Shown here: piece after piece, positions 9,996 through 18,780 of the stretch | How positions within the stretch are numbered: position 1 is the first letter of the stretch | Layout of the letters: the number at the start of each line of letters is the position of its first letter | DNA from: Paenibacillus albicereus | GTDB taxonomy: Bacteria > Bacillota > Bacilli > Paenibacillales > Paenibacillaceae | DNA: 64,000 nt | Reading direction: 5' to 3' | Assembly: GCF_012676905.1 (NCBI RefSeq) | Contig: NZ_CP051428.1 | Span: 15,001 to 79,000 of the forward strand | Notes under the pieces: model-generated | What the model saw: only the letters and a program-made list of their open reading frames with translations | Told to the model about the DNA's origin: nothing | Databases searched by the model: none | Program-made: the position numbers and the translations under genes

Positions 9996-10250
9996 CTATT
10001 TTGTCACAGGGGAAGGCATTTCGGAAAGACAGGAATTGCAGACGATCTTTCCTTTGAAGTAGGCGACGTTTTCCGCATTTCCGCAGAAGATGCAGGCAGG
10101 CTCATACTTCTTGAGCATGATGCGTTCTCCGTCCACATAAATTTCCAGGGCGTCCTTCTCTCCGATGCCGAGGGTGCGGCGCAGCTCGATCGGGATGACG
10201 ACGCGTCCGAGCTCATCGACTTTACGTACAATTCCAGTAGATTTCATCAT
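9996..10250 (-). CDS. abrB: AbrB-type transition-state regulator with C-terminal Cys4 knuckle
   Basis: Encodes 84 residues. The N-terminal 50 residues match B. subtilis AbrB closely (STGIVRKVDELGRVVIPIEL then RRTLGIGEKDALEIYVDGE), the swapped-hairpin DNA-binding domain. The C-terminal half differs: CIFC and CNSC, separated by 16 residues, replace the usual AbrB multimerisation domain and look like a small zinc ribbon. AbrB represses stationary-phase genes during growth. The start is the first of two adjacent ATG codons, behind AGGGGTTAAG. The leader holds a sigma-A promoter and a Spo0A box, so repression by phosphorylated Spo0A is very likely. Synteny (rsmI-abrB) is as in B. subtilis. Confidence 0.93.
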   Translation of the reverse strand: MMKSTGIVRKVDELGRVVIPIELRRTLGIGEKDALEIYVDGERIMLKKYEPACIFCGNAENVAYFKGKIVCNSCLSEMPSPVTK

Positions 10251-10292
10251 AGGGCAACTTAACCCCTTTCATAGGTTCATGTATCGTCATGA

Positions 10293-10351
10293 TTCGACAA
10301 AAAGCTACTTTTTATGATCCTTATCATACCAACCATTCCCAAATCAGTCAA
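10293..10351 (-). promoter_or_regulatory. abrB promoter with downstream Spo0A box
   Basis: Read on the minus strand: -35 TTGACT (10351-10346), 17-nt spacer, -10 TATGAT (10328-10323). A perfect Spo0A box TGTCGAA lies at 10299-10293, about 20 nt downstream of the expected start of transcription. In B. subtilis, Spo0A boxes occupy the same place relative to the abrB start and mediate repression. Confidence 0.72.
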
Positions 10352-10408
10352 CCAGACATTTCATGCGCATTTCGCGTAAAAATACGGATTAACAGGCTTT
10401 GTAAGGGA

Positions 10409-10497
10409 TTGGAACCTAGATTATCTTACACTATGCTTCATTCAATTGGAAATAAAAATACGACAGTATTCGACATCAGTCTATGGTTTTTGTCGAA
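10409..10497 (+). promoter_or_regulatory. Putative promoter and Spo0A box cluster upstream of the HD-phosphohydrolase gene
   Basis: TTGGAA (10409-10414), 17-nt spacer and TATGCT (10432-10437) form a plausible sigma-A promoter. Downstream lie TACGACA (10459-10465, one mismatch) and TTCGACA (10469-10475), in direct repeat with a 10-bp period, then an inverted perfect box TGTCGAA (10491-10497). The consensus Spo0A box is TTCGACA or its complement, and a 10-bp tandem spacing suits a Spo0A dimer. Binding here is inferred. Confidence 0.5.
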
Positions 10498-10516
10498 AAT
10501 ATGAACGGAAAGCTAG

Positions 10517-11842
10517 GTGGATGGCGTGACGAGGCTGGAGGAAGAGAAAGTATTCAAGGATCCTGTCCACAAGTATATCTACGTGCAAGATCAACTGATC
10601 TGGGATCTGATCGATACGCCGGAATTCCAGCGGCTGCGGAGAATCCGCCAGCTCGGCACGACCTATCTGGTCTTTCACGGGGCGGAGCATAGCCGGTTCA
10701 GCCATTCTCTGGGCGTATATGAGATCACTCGCCGCATCATATCGCAATTCGAGCGGAGCGAGTATCCGGACTGGCCGAGGGAGGAGAAGCTGCTCTGCCT
10801 ATGCGCGGCTCTGCTTCACGACCTGGGGCATGGTCCGTTCTCCCACTCCATCGAGGAAGTCATGGAGTTCGACCATGAGGAATGGAGCTGCCATATAATA
10901 GAGGGAAAGACGGAAGTGAACCGGCTTCTGCGGACGGTGGATCCCGATTTTCCGCGCAAGGTGGCATCGGTAATCCGCAAGAACTACGAGAAGCCGATCG
11001 TCGTCAATCTCGTCTCGAGCCAGATGGATGCGGATCGGATGGATTATCTGCTGCGGGACGCCTATTTTACGGGCGCGAACTACGGCACGTTCGATCTCGA
11101 CCGGATCCTGCGCGTGCTGCGGCCCCATCAGGGGCGGATCGTCGTCAAAGGAAGCGGGATGCATGCGGTGGAGGATTATCTCATGAGCCGCTACCAGATG
11201 TACTGGCAGGTGTACTTCCATCCGGTCACCCGCAGCTCGGAGATCATCCTTCGCAAGATTCTGCTCCGTGCGCAAGAGCTGTGCCGGTCGGGGTATGCCT
11301 TCGCGTGGATACCGGACCCGATCCTCAAGCTGTTCCGCGGCGAGCTTGACGTCGCCTCGTACCTCAAGCTCGACGAGGCGCTCGTACAGACGGCCTTCGC
11401 GGCATGGACGGAGGAGGAGGACAAGCTGCTGTCCCAGCTGTGCGGCAGGTTCCTACATCGCCGATTGTACAAGTATATAACCTTCGAAAAAGAGCACGAA
11501 TCAGAAGCGCAGCTATGCTTCGAGGAATTGGCAGCCGCCGGGATGGACCCGGGCTATGAGCTTGAAATTGATTTCCCGTACGATCTTCCTTATCATGTGT
11601 ATCGTTCGGCCGCCGAGGGCTTGACCGAGGGCGGGAGAGGCAAGCCGCCGATCCTGCTCCTCGAGCCGAGCGGAGCGGTGACTGAAATCTCGCGGCGCTC
11701 CGATGTCGTTCCCTCGATTACAGGCATGCACCGAGGCCAATACCGCCTTTACTATGATGAAGAAGCGGCCGGACGGATCCGGCGGAAGCTGAAGCCGCGC
11801 ACTCTGGCCCGGCTGGGCTTGGAGCCGAGCGGCGACGCATGA
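10517..11842 (+). CDS. HD-domain phosphohydrolase (YwfO/dNTPase-like)
   Basis: Encodes about 441 residues from GTG at 10517; GTG at 10526 with AGGTGG upstream is an equally good start. The HD signature is clear: HSRFSHSLGVYEI (near 57-69), AALLHDLGHGPFSHS (near 97-111) and SSQMDADRMDYLLRD (near 168-182) carry the metal-binding His, His-Asp and Asp residues. Relatives such as B. subtilis YwfO and SAMHD1-like proteins hydrolyse (d)NTPs or related nucleotides; the substrate here is unknown. In B. subtilis this slot between abrB and tatD holds metS (metG). Spo0A boxes in its leader suggest control during entry into sporulation. Confidence 0.85.
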   Translation: MDGVTRLEEEKVFKDPVHKYIYVQDQLIWDLIDTPEFQRLRRIRQLGTTYLVFHGAEHSRFSHSLGVYEITRRIISQFERSEYPDWPREEKLLCLCAALLHDLGHGPFSHSIEEVMEFDHEEWSCHIIEGKTEVNRLLRTVDPDFPRKVASVIRKNYEKPIVVNLVSSQMDADRMDYLLRDAYFTGANYGTFDLDRILRVLRPHQGRIVVKGSGMHAVEDYLMSRYQMYWQVYFHPVTRSSEIILRKILLRAQELCRSGYAFAWIPDPILKLFRGELDVASYLKLDEALVQTAFAAWTEEEDKLLSQLCGRFLHRRLYKYITFEKEHESEAQLCFEELAAAGMDPGYELEIDFPYDLPYHVYRSAAEGLTEGGRGKPPILLLEPSGAVTEISRRSDVVPSITGMHRGQYRLYYDEEAAGRIRRKLKPRTLARLGLEPSGDA

Positions 11843-11855
11843 AAGGAGTCGAACC

Positions 11856-12629
11856 ATGAAAGGAATCATCGACACGCACACCCATATGGACTCGCCTAAA
11901 TTCGACAACGACCGTGCCGAAGCGATCCAGCGCGCGCGGGAAGCCGGCGTAGAGCTGATGTTCAATGTCGGCTTCAATCGGGAAACGATCCCGACGACGC
12001 TGAAGCTTGCCGAAACGCATCCGTTCATCTACGCCATCGTCGGCTGGCATCCGACCGATACGGTGGATCTGCGCGAGGGAGACCTGGCTTGGATCGAATC
12101 GCTGATGAGCCATCCGAAGGTCGCCGCGATCGGCGAGATCGGTCTGGATTATTACTGGGATACTTCTCCCAAGGAAGTCCAGCAGCAGGCGTTCCGCGAC
12201 CAGATCGCCATCGCCAAGCGCTGCCGCAAGCCGATCGTCATCCATAACCGCGACGCCCACGAGGATGTCGTCCGCATCCTCCGGGAGGAGAAGGCGGACG
12301 AGGTGGGAGGCATCATGCACTGCTTCTCCGGCAGCTGGGAAACGGCAAAGAAATGCCTCGACATGAACTTCTACATCTCGTTCGGCGGACCGGTCACCTT
12401 CAAAAATGCAAGGGTCCCCAAAGAGGTGCTCGCGCAAGTGCCGCTGGACCGACTGCTGCTGGAAACGGACTCCCCTTATCTCGCTCCGCACCCTCATCGG
12501 GGCAAGCGGAACGAGTCCTCGTTCGTCACTCTTGTAGCGGAAACAGCGGCGGAAATAAAAGGTAAATCTGTAGAAGAAATCGTTTCCATCACTTCGGCAA
12601 ATGCAAGAAAATGTTTCCAAATTTCTTAA
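11856..12629 (+). CDS. TatD family metal-dependent DNase (YabD)
   Basis: Encodes 257 residues, family length. All metal ligands of the TIM-barrel hydrolase are visible: DTHTHMD at the start, GEIGLDYY (near 91-98), HNRDAHED (near 129), HCFSG (near 154) and ETDSPYLAP (near 204). TatD proteins are 3'-5' exonucleases acting on DNA. Start ATG at 11856 follows GAAAGGAGTC. It lies 13 nt after the HD gene and is likely co-transcribed. Then comes the long riboswitch leader of the next gene. Confidence 0.93.
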   Translation: MKGIIDTHTHMDSPKFDNDRAEAIQRAREAGVELMFNVGFNRETIPTTLKLAETHPFIYAIVGWHPTDTVDLREGDLAWIESLMSHPKVAAIGEIGLDYYWDTSPKEVQQQAFRDQIAIAKRCRKPIVIHNRDAHEDVVRILREEKADEVGGIMHCFSGSWETAKKCLDMNFYISFGGPVTFKNARVPKEVLAQVPLDRLLLETDSPYLAPHPHRGKRNESSFVTLVAETAAEIKGKSVEEIVSITSANARKCFQIS

Positions 12630-12816
12630 AATGGCGTGATATCGGTTGAAAAAAGGCTTGTAGACGAGAAAAATTGGCCTTTCCTTAGCCAAATCATCCG
12701 CCATCGTCCGAAAACCCTCGATTTTGAATCTCAGAGGATTTTATCGTGTCTTTACAATCGCTTGAAGGAAACGGTATGATTCAACACAGAGCTTTGAGTG
12801 ATGCAGAATGTTCATC

Positions 12817-13018
12817 ATACGCTTAATCTCCCTGATCGGGGAGAACGGGGGAACCAATGCAGCCGAAAAGGAGCAAGCGGCACATCGCGTTAGGATGTCG
12901 CTTGATGCCGGACAAGCTGTACTTTTCCAGGGGTGAATTCGCCGGGACCATGAGCAGGGTCCGGCCGCGATAGGGCAGCTCTCTTGCCCGAACCCGTCAG
13001 CTAACCTCGTAAGCGCAT
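12817..13018 (+). ncRNA. ydaO/yuaA-type cyclic-di-AMP riboswitch
   Basis: The aptamer landmarks appear in order: GGGGGAACCAA near 12847, GGGGTGAATTCGCC near 12930, and the very conserved 3' block GCCCGAACCCG then TCAGCTAACCTCGTAAGCG (12986-13016). The 5' CGCTTA (12820-12825) pairs with TAAGCG (13010-13015) as the closing helix. Riboswitches of this class bind c-di-AMP and usually switch genes off when it is high. They are often found before cell-wall hydrolase and potassium-transport genes. Here it precedes the 3D-domain gene at 13267, and an intrinsic terminator follows. Exact ends are approximate. Confidence 0.9.
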
Positions 13019-13069
13019 ATAAGAGAGATCAACCTCGTGCTCCACTTCCACCTGATCGTGACCACCCGG

Positions 13070-13111
13070 GAAGCCACGAAACAGATCCTCTGTCGACGGC
13101 TTCTTTTTGTT
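13070..13111 (+). terminator. Riboswitch-linked intrinsic terminator
   Basis: GAAGCC at 13070 pairs with GGCTTC, with an inner ACAGA/TCTGT stem, followed by TTTTTG. It lies 50 nt after the c-di-AMP aptamer and 160 nt before the gene, the expected place for an expression platform. Confidence 0.75.
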
Positions 13112-13266
13112 TGAATAATGAATTATACGTCGACATAGGGTTAACGGTGGAGGTGAGGCGAGGCTGCCAGCGGCGTGCTGCTCGGCACGTACAAAACCTA
13201 ATAGTCGCGTCTTGAATTATCATGTGGTACACGAGGCGGCGGGGCTATGTAAGGAGGACCGAAGAA

Positions 13267-14421
13267 GTGGGCGCTATCCCCTTAAAGGAAACCCATGTAC
13301 AACGATCATCCAGCAAGTCTTTCCAATGGCGATGGAAGCATGACAACCTGCGTTTGATTATCCTTAGCTTAACGATCTCACTCGCAATGACTTTCATGTT
13401 TTTGGTGTTGCTGAAAGGGACGTCGGAAAAAAGCGTCTCTCTGGTGTTGAACGGGCAGGAAAAAATCGTAAGCACGAGCCATTCCTCGCTCCAGCAGCTG
13501 CTGGAGGAGCAGGCGATCGCGGTCGGACCGCATGACGAGATGTCGACTCCGCTCGGGGCCGCGCTCCAGGAAGGCGACCGCATCGTGATCGACCAGGCGG
13601 TGCCGGTGACGATTCTTGCCGACGGCAAGACCCTGCAGGTAAAGACCACCAAAAAGACCGTGGAAGCGGCGATCGGAGAATCCCATATCGACGTTCGGGA
13701 GCAGGATAAAATATTCCCAAGCTCCGAAACCAAGCTGAAAGCCAATATGACGATCCGCGTCATGAGGATCGACAAGCATCAAATGAAGACCACGCACGAC
13801 ATTCCGTTCACCGTCGTCCGCAAGGAGGACGCTACCCTGGAAAAGGGGCAGCTCAAGATGGTGAAGTCCGGCCAGAACGGCCAACTCGTCAAAACCTTCG
13901 AAAAGGTGTACCAGGACGGCAAACTGGTCACGAAGACTCTGCTCGCCAAATCCATGGAGAAACAAGCCGTCAGCAAGGTCGTGGCGGTGGGAACCAAGGA
14001 AAAGCCTAAACCGAAACCAGCGGTCCTGACCGCGGCATCCTCATCTCCGACTGCAGCTCAGACCAAATCCGGTCTCAATCTCAAAGCGAAGAAAGTTCTT
14101 ACGAACGTTACCCTGACCGCGTATACCGCCGGATTCGCCTCTACAGGCAAATCCAAGGGCGATCCCGGTTACGGCATCACCGCCTCGGGAGCAAAAGTTT
14201 CCGAAGGGCGCACCATTGCAGTCGACCCGGACGTCATCCCGCTGGGATGGTGGGTGTATATAGAAGGAATCGGCTTCCGCCGCGCCGAAGACACGGGCGG
14301 AGCGATCAACGGCAAGAAAATCGACGTGTTTTACGAAAGTGAATCCTACGTGAAGAAATTCGGCAAGAAGCGCGGCTTTACGGTCTATGTCCTTGGACCG
14401 ACCAAGCCGAAGCTGAGCTGA
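13267..14421 (+). CDS. yabE: Cell-wall-active protein with DUF348, G5 and 3D domains (YabE-like)
   Basis: Encodes 384 residues from the GTG at 13267; AAGGAGG lies 10 nt upstream, and the in-frame ATG at 13222 has no ribosome site. A short basic N-terminus leads to one membrane anchor (LRLIILSLTISLAMTFMFLV). Two DUF348 modules, a G5 domain (about residues 180-255, ending VAVGTKEKP) and a C-terminal 3D domain follow. The 3D domain keeps the acidic residues of Rpf/MltA-type lytic enzymes: IAVDPDVIPLG, AEDTGGAI and KIDVFY. It likely cleaves peptidoglycan outside the membrane. The c-di-AMP riboswitch in its leader ties expression to cell-wall and osmotic signalling. B. subtilis yabE occupies the same place. 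Confidence 0.92.
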   Translation: MGAIPLKETHVQRSSSKSFQWRWKHDNLRLIILSLTISLAMTFMFLVLLKGTSEKSVSLVLNGQEKIVSTSHSSLQQLLEEQAIAVGPHDEMSTPLGAALQEGDRIVIDQAVPVTILADGKTLQVKTTKKTVEAAIGESHIDVREQDKIFPSSETKLKANMTIRVMRIDKHQMKTTHDIPFTVVRKEDATLEKGQLKMVKSGQNGQLVKTFEKVYQDGKLVTKTLLAKSMEKQAVSKVVAVGTKEKPKPKPAVLTAASSSPTAAQTKSGLNLKAKKVLTNVTLTAYTAGFASTGKSKGDPGYGITASGAKVSEGRTIAVDPDVIPLGWWVYIEGIGFRRAEDTGGAINGKKIDVFYESESYVKKFGKKRGFTVYVLGPTKPKLS

Positions 14422-14432
14422 TCGTTTGCGAG

Positions 14433-14463
14433 CGGGCCCGCTGTTTTTCAGCGGCCCGTTTTT
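14433..14463 (+). terminator. Intrinsic terminator after yabE
   Basis: CGGGCCCGCTG and CAGCGGCCCG form a hairpin with a TTTTT loop, followed by TTTTTGGG. It separates yabE from rnmV. Confidence 0.82.
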
Positions 14464-14569
14464 GGGCGTTTATAAGGAAAATGCGGGGAGTAAGGGATTG
14501 CAAAAGGGTTAAAGCTAGTCGTGATCTTATACCCGGTCGCAAGCAAGCGGAATCAAAGGAGACAAGCCA

Positions 14570-15993
<1,424 letters not shown>

Positions 15994-16032
15994 CCGTCGT
16001 TATTGAAACCCCCGGTTTCCCATCCGGCTGTC

Positions 16033-16060
16033 ACCATTCTTCCTCCTTGCCCATAGGCTG
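16033..16060 (+). promoter_or_regulatory. Possible sigma-K promoter of yabG
   Basis: ACC (16033-16035), a 16-nt spacer and CATAGGCTG (16052-16060) resemble the sigma-K pattern (AC near -35, CATAnnnTA at -10), with one mismatch in the -10. B. subtilis yabG is transcribed by sigma-K in the mother cell. The match alone is weak; position supports it. Confidence 0.35.
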
Positions 16061-16080
16061 AGGCTAGAGGTGATGGCACA

Positions 16081-16968
16081 GTGGAAACTGGGGATTTTGT
16101 CGTTCGGCGATCCTATGGAGGAGACGTGCTTTTCCGGGTGGAGGCGATCTATGGGGAAACCGCCATACTTAAAGGGTCGGACTACCGACTGCTCGCCGAC
16201 GCGCCGATCGGCGACCTGGAGAAGGTGGCCAACCCGGAGGAGCTGGGCGTCACGAAATCACTGAGGAGCAAGGTGAAGGCTTCGAATCAGCGCATGAGCG
16301 AGGAGCTCATCGATCATGCCTTCGCCAGCGAGCTCGATTATCGTCCTGAAGAGAAGCACTCGTACTTCGATCTACCGGGCAAGGTGCTGCATCTCGACGG
16401 AGATGCGAACTACATGCGCAAGAGCATGCAGCTGTACAACCAGATGAACGTGCCGGCTCAAGGGCTGCATGTGGCGGAGAGCCAGATGGCGGACCTGCTG
16501 TACCGGCTGCTGCCGCAGGTCAAGCCGGACATCGTCGTCATCACGGGCCATGACGGCCTGCTCAAAACGCCGGGCCGCAGCGAGCTGTACAGCATCGGCA
16601 GCTACAAGAACTCGCAGAACTTCGTGAATGCCGTGCACGTCGCCCGCGAGTACGACAAGAACCGCGACAACCTCGTCGTGGTGGCCGGCGCTTGCCAGTC
16701 CTACTACGAGGCGCTGCTGCAGTCGGGCGCGAACTTCGCCAGCTCGCCCGGCCGCATCCTGATCCATGCGCTCGATCCGGTCTACATCGCGATCAAGGCG
16801 AGCTACACCTCGATCCGCGAATGCGTGAACCTGCCGGATGTCATTCACGGCACGATCTCGGGCATCGAGGGCGTCGGCGGCATCGAGACGATGGGACGGT
16901 ATCGGGTCGGCCTGCCGAAGCCGGTCGAGGTCAAGCAAGTCAAGCCAAATCCTTATTATATGGTTTAG
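16081..16968 (+). CDS. yabG: YabG, sporulation-specific protease
   Basis: Encodes 295 residues from GTG at 16081 behind AGAGGTGATG. It matches YabG in length and in blocks such as GDFVVRRSYGGDVLFRVEAI, LHLDGDANYMRKSM, VVITGHDGLL and ACQSYYEALLQSGANFASSP. YabG is a mother-cell protease that processes spore coat proteins such as SafA and SpoIVA and helps cross-linking. It follows rsmA after 87 nt, where a sigma-K-like site is seen. The protein is soluble with no signal peptide, as expected for a protein acting on the coat from the mother-cell side. Confidence 0.93.
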   Translation: METGDFVVRRSYGGDVLFRVEAIYGETAILKGSDYRLLADAPIGDLEKVANPEELGVTKSLRSKVKASNQRMSEELIDHAFASELDYRPEEKHSYFDLPGKVLHLDGDANYMRKSMQLYNQMNVPAQGLHVAESQMADLLYRLLPQVKPDIVVITGHDGLLKTPGRSELYSIGSYKNSQNFVNAVHVAREYDKNRDNLVVVAGACQSYYEALLQSGANFASSPGRILIHALDPVYIAIKASYTSIRECVNLPDVIHGTISGIEGVGGIETMGRYRVGLPKPVEVKQVKPNPYYMV

Positions 16969-17011
16969 AAAAAGCTCTATTCTTCGCTTCCAGAAAGTCG
17001 AAAAATATTCA

Positions 17012-17041
17012 TTGACACAAAACTTAATGCAATGATATAAT
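17012..17041 (+). promoter_or_regulatory. Upstream sigma-A promoter of veg (P1)
   Basis: Perfect TTGACA (17012-17017) and TATAAT (17036-17041) hexamers with an 18-nt spacer in an AT-rich setting. It is the first of two such promoters exactly 40 bp apart. Confidence 0.82.
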
Positions 17042-17051
17042 TTTCGTTTAT

Positions 17052-17081
17052 TTGACATTACCACCCTTCCTGGGCTATAAT
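17052..17081 (+). promoter_or_regulatory. Downstream sigma-A promoter of veg (P2)
   Basis: Perfect TTGACA (17052-17057) and TATAAT (17076-17081) with an 18-nt spacer. The expected transcript would start near 17088, only a few bases before the AGAGGTGG ribosome site. The B. subtilis veg promoter is likewise among the strongest sigma-A promoters known. Confidence 0.88.
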
Positions 17082-17107
17082 GGACAAGGAAAGAGGTGGT
17101 AGTGCCA

Positions 17108-17380
17108 ATGGCTAGAAATGCTTTGTCGGAGATCAAGCGCAGCATGGAAGCTCATATTGGAGCCAAGATCATGCTGCGGGCCAATGGAGGCCGGCGCAAG
17201 ACGGTTGAACGTTCTGGTGTTTTGGAAGAAACCTACCCATCTGTTTTCATCGTGAAGCTGGACCAGGATCAGCACGCTTTCAAGCGGGTATCCTACAGTT
17301 ATGCGGATATTTTGACGGACTCGGTCGAGGTCACCGTCTGCAACGACGAAGGTCAGGTGCGGATCAACCCGCTGCACTGA
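17108..17380 (+). CDS. veg: Veg protein, biofilm stimulator
   Basis: Encodes 90 residues (B. subtilis Veg has 86). The core [20 protein letters not shown] and [24 protein letters not shown] are diagnostic. Veg is a small cytoplasmic Sm-like beta-barrel that promotes biofilm formation in B. subtilis by interfering with SinR. I chose the ATG at 17108; AGAGGTGG lies 9-16 nt upstream, and a GTG at 17096 falls inside the ribosome site. Two consensus sigma-A promoters drive it, so it should be very highly expressed in growing cells. A terminator follows. Confidence 0.95.
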   Translation: MARNALSEIKRSMEAHIGAKIMLRANGGRRKTVERSGVLEETYPSVFIVKLDQDQHAFKRVSYSYADILTDSVEVTVCNDEGQVRINPLH

Positions 17381-17411
17381 CCGAATAGATCAGGTTTCAC
17401 GGGGAAACCTT

Positions 17412-17442
17412 CGCGCGCGGCCTCTGCCAGCGCGTTTTTTTT
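17412..17442 (+). terminator. Intrinsic terminator after veg
   Basis: CGCGCGGC and GCC-A-GCGCG form a GC-rich hairpin with a bulge and a short CTCT loop, followed by eight T residues. Confidence 0.85.
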
Positions 17443-17547
17443 GGCTGTTTTTCCTTCGCATACTCGGCTTGCCGATCCCTCATACTACGAAAGGCGACAG
17501 CATCAAGCTCGTCGTCCGTACCCGAGAGCGAAAGGGAGGCATGAAGC

Positions 17548-17730
17548 ATGAGCCGCAGAAGGCGCAGCACGATGTCGGAGCAGCTGAAGGTGGAGCTGGC
17601 CAAGGATCTGGGCTTTTACGATACGGTCCAGCAGGAAGGCTGGGGCGGCATCAAGGCGAAGGATGCCGGCAACATGGTGAAGCGGGCCATCCAGATGGCG
17701 GAGCAGGCCGCTTCGCGCCAGCAGCGATAG
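17548..17730 (+). CDS. sspF: Alpha/beta-type small acid-soluble spore protein (SspF)
   Basis: Encodes 60 residues (B. subtilis SspF has 61). The sequence [20 protein letters not shown] then [19 protein letters not shown] carries the conserved DNA-contacting blocks of alpha/beta SASPs, including the ELAKDLGF and [10 protein letters not shown] helices. It binds and protects DNA in the spore. The start ATG at 17548 follows GGGAGGCATG. Its place between veg and ispE is the same as in B. subtilis. I did not find a convincing forespore promoter by eye. A hairpin terminator follows. Confidence 0.94.
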   Translation: MSRRRRSTMSEQLKVELAKDLGFYDTVQQEGWGGIKAKDAGNMVKRAIQMAEQAASRQQR

Positions 17731-17738
17731 GAGCAACG

Positions 17739-17776
17739 AGGCGGTTCCGGACGCGTCCAGCGGCGGGCCGCCTTTT
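17739..17776 (+). terminator. Terminator after sspF
   Basis: AGGCGG (17739-17744) pairs with CCGCCT before TTTT; the 20-nt region between can fold further. It separates sspF from ispE, whose own -10 candidate TATAAT lies at 17799-17804. Confidence 0.6.
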
Positions 17777-17842
17777 CGCTTTTCTCCCGGTCGGATGCTA
17801 TAATAGAGGCAGTTTATCTAACGAACGGGTGGATCGGACGAC

Positions 17843-18715
17843 ATGAAAATCTACGAGAAGGCGCCGGCCAAGATCAATCTGCTGCTGGACGTTCTGCGCA
17901 AGCGCGAGGACGGCTTCCATGAGGTAGAGATGATCATGACGATGGTGGACCTATCCGATCGGCTCGAGATGGAAGAGCTGCAGCGGGATGCCATCATCAT
18001 CTCCAGCCAAGCCGGCTACATACCGCTGGACGAAAAGAACCTGGCCTTTCAGGCGGCTAGGCTGATCAAGGAACGTTACGACGTCAAGAAGGGCGTCTAC
18101 ATCCATCTGGATAAGAAGATTCCGGTCGCGGCCGGCCTGGCCGGGGGAAGCAGCGATGCGGCGGCTGCGCTGCGCGGGCTGAACCGGCTGTGGCAGCTCG
18201 GCATTCCGGAGGAGGAGCTGAGCCTGCTGGGCGCGGAGCTCGGCTCGGACGTGCCGTTCTGCGTGACGGGCGGAACGGCGCTGGCGACGGGCCGCGGCGA
18301 GAAGCTGGAGCCGATCGAGAACCCGCCGTCATGCTGGGTCGTGCTGGCCAAGCCGCCGATCAATGTCTCGACGGCCGATGTGTACGGCCGCTTCCGGGCC
18401 GGCGCCATCGAGCAGCATCCTTCGCTGCCGCGCATGTTGGATGCGATCCGCGCCGGGTCGTTCACAGGCGTCTGCGAGGAGCTCGGCAACGTGCTGGAGG
18501 ACGTGACGCTGCGCTTGTACCCCGAGGTTCGCATGCTCAAGGAAAGCATGCTGCGGCTCGGAGCGGACGGCGTGCTCATGTCGGGCAGCGGTCCGACCGT
18601 ATTCGGCCTCGTCTCCAAGGAAGCCAAGCTGGCCCGCATCTACAACGGGCTGCGAGGGTTCTGCAAGGAAGTATACGTGGTAAGAATGCTTACATCTCCT
18701 GGAGTCCAATCTTGA
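17843..18715 (+). CDS. ispE: 4-diphosphocytidyl-2-C-methyl-D-erythritol kinase
   Basis: Encodes 290 residues. It phosphorylates CDP-methylerythritol in the MEP route to isoprenoids. The GHMP-kinase signatures are present: [19 protein letters not shown] (substrate loop), [19 protein letters not shown] (ATP loop, near 94-112) and [11 protein letters not shown] (near 250). Start ATG at 17843. The gene keeps its usual Bacillales place between sspF and purR. A TATAAT box at 17799 suggests its own promoter, and the purR promoter begins right at its 3' end. Confidence 0.96.
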   Translation: MKIYEKAPAKINLLLDVLRKREDGFHEVEMIMTMVDLSDRLEMEELQRDAIIISSQAGYIPLDEKNLAFQAARLIKERYDVKKGVYIHLDKKIPVAAGLAGGSSDAAAALRGLNRLWQLGIPEEELSLLGAELGSDVPFCVTGGTALATGRGEKLEPIENPPSCWVVLAKPPINVSTADVYGRFRAGAIEQHPSLPRMLDAIRAGSFTGVCEELGNVLEDVTLRLYPEVRMLKESMLRLGADGVLMSGSGPTVFGLVSKEAKLARIYNGLRGFCKEVYVVRMLTSPGVQS

Positions 18716-18717
18716 TT

Positions 18718-18762
18718 AAATCCGGATAAAGGTGATATATTGGCTTTACAATATTCGGATTT
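18718..18762 (+). promoter_or_regulatory. Inverted PurBox pair and sigma-A promoter of purR
   Basis: AAATCCGGATAAA (18718-18730) and the inverted AATATTCGGATTT (18750-18762) resemble the PurR operator half-sites (AWWWCCGAACWWT), with a gap of 19 nt, near the 16-17 nt seen in B. subtilis. A promoter overlaps them: TTGATT (18712-18717), 18-nt spacer, TATATT (18736-18741). This indicates autorepression by PurR, relieved by PRPP. Confidence 0.68.
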
Positions 18763-18780
18763 AGCCAGGGGGACCCCAAG

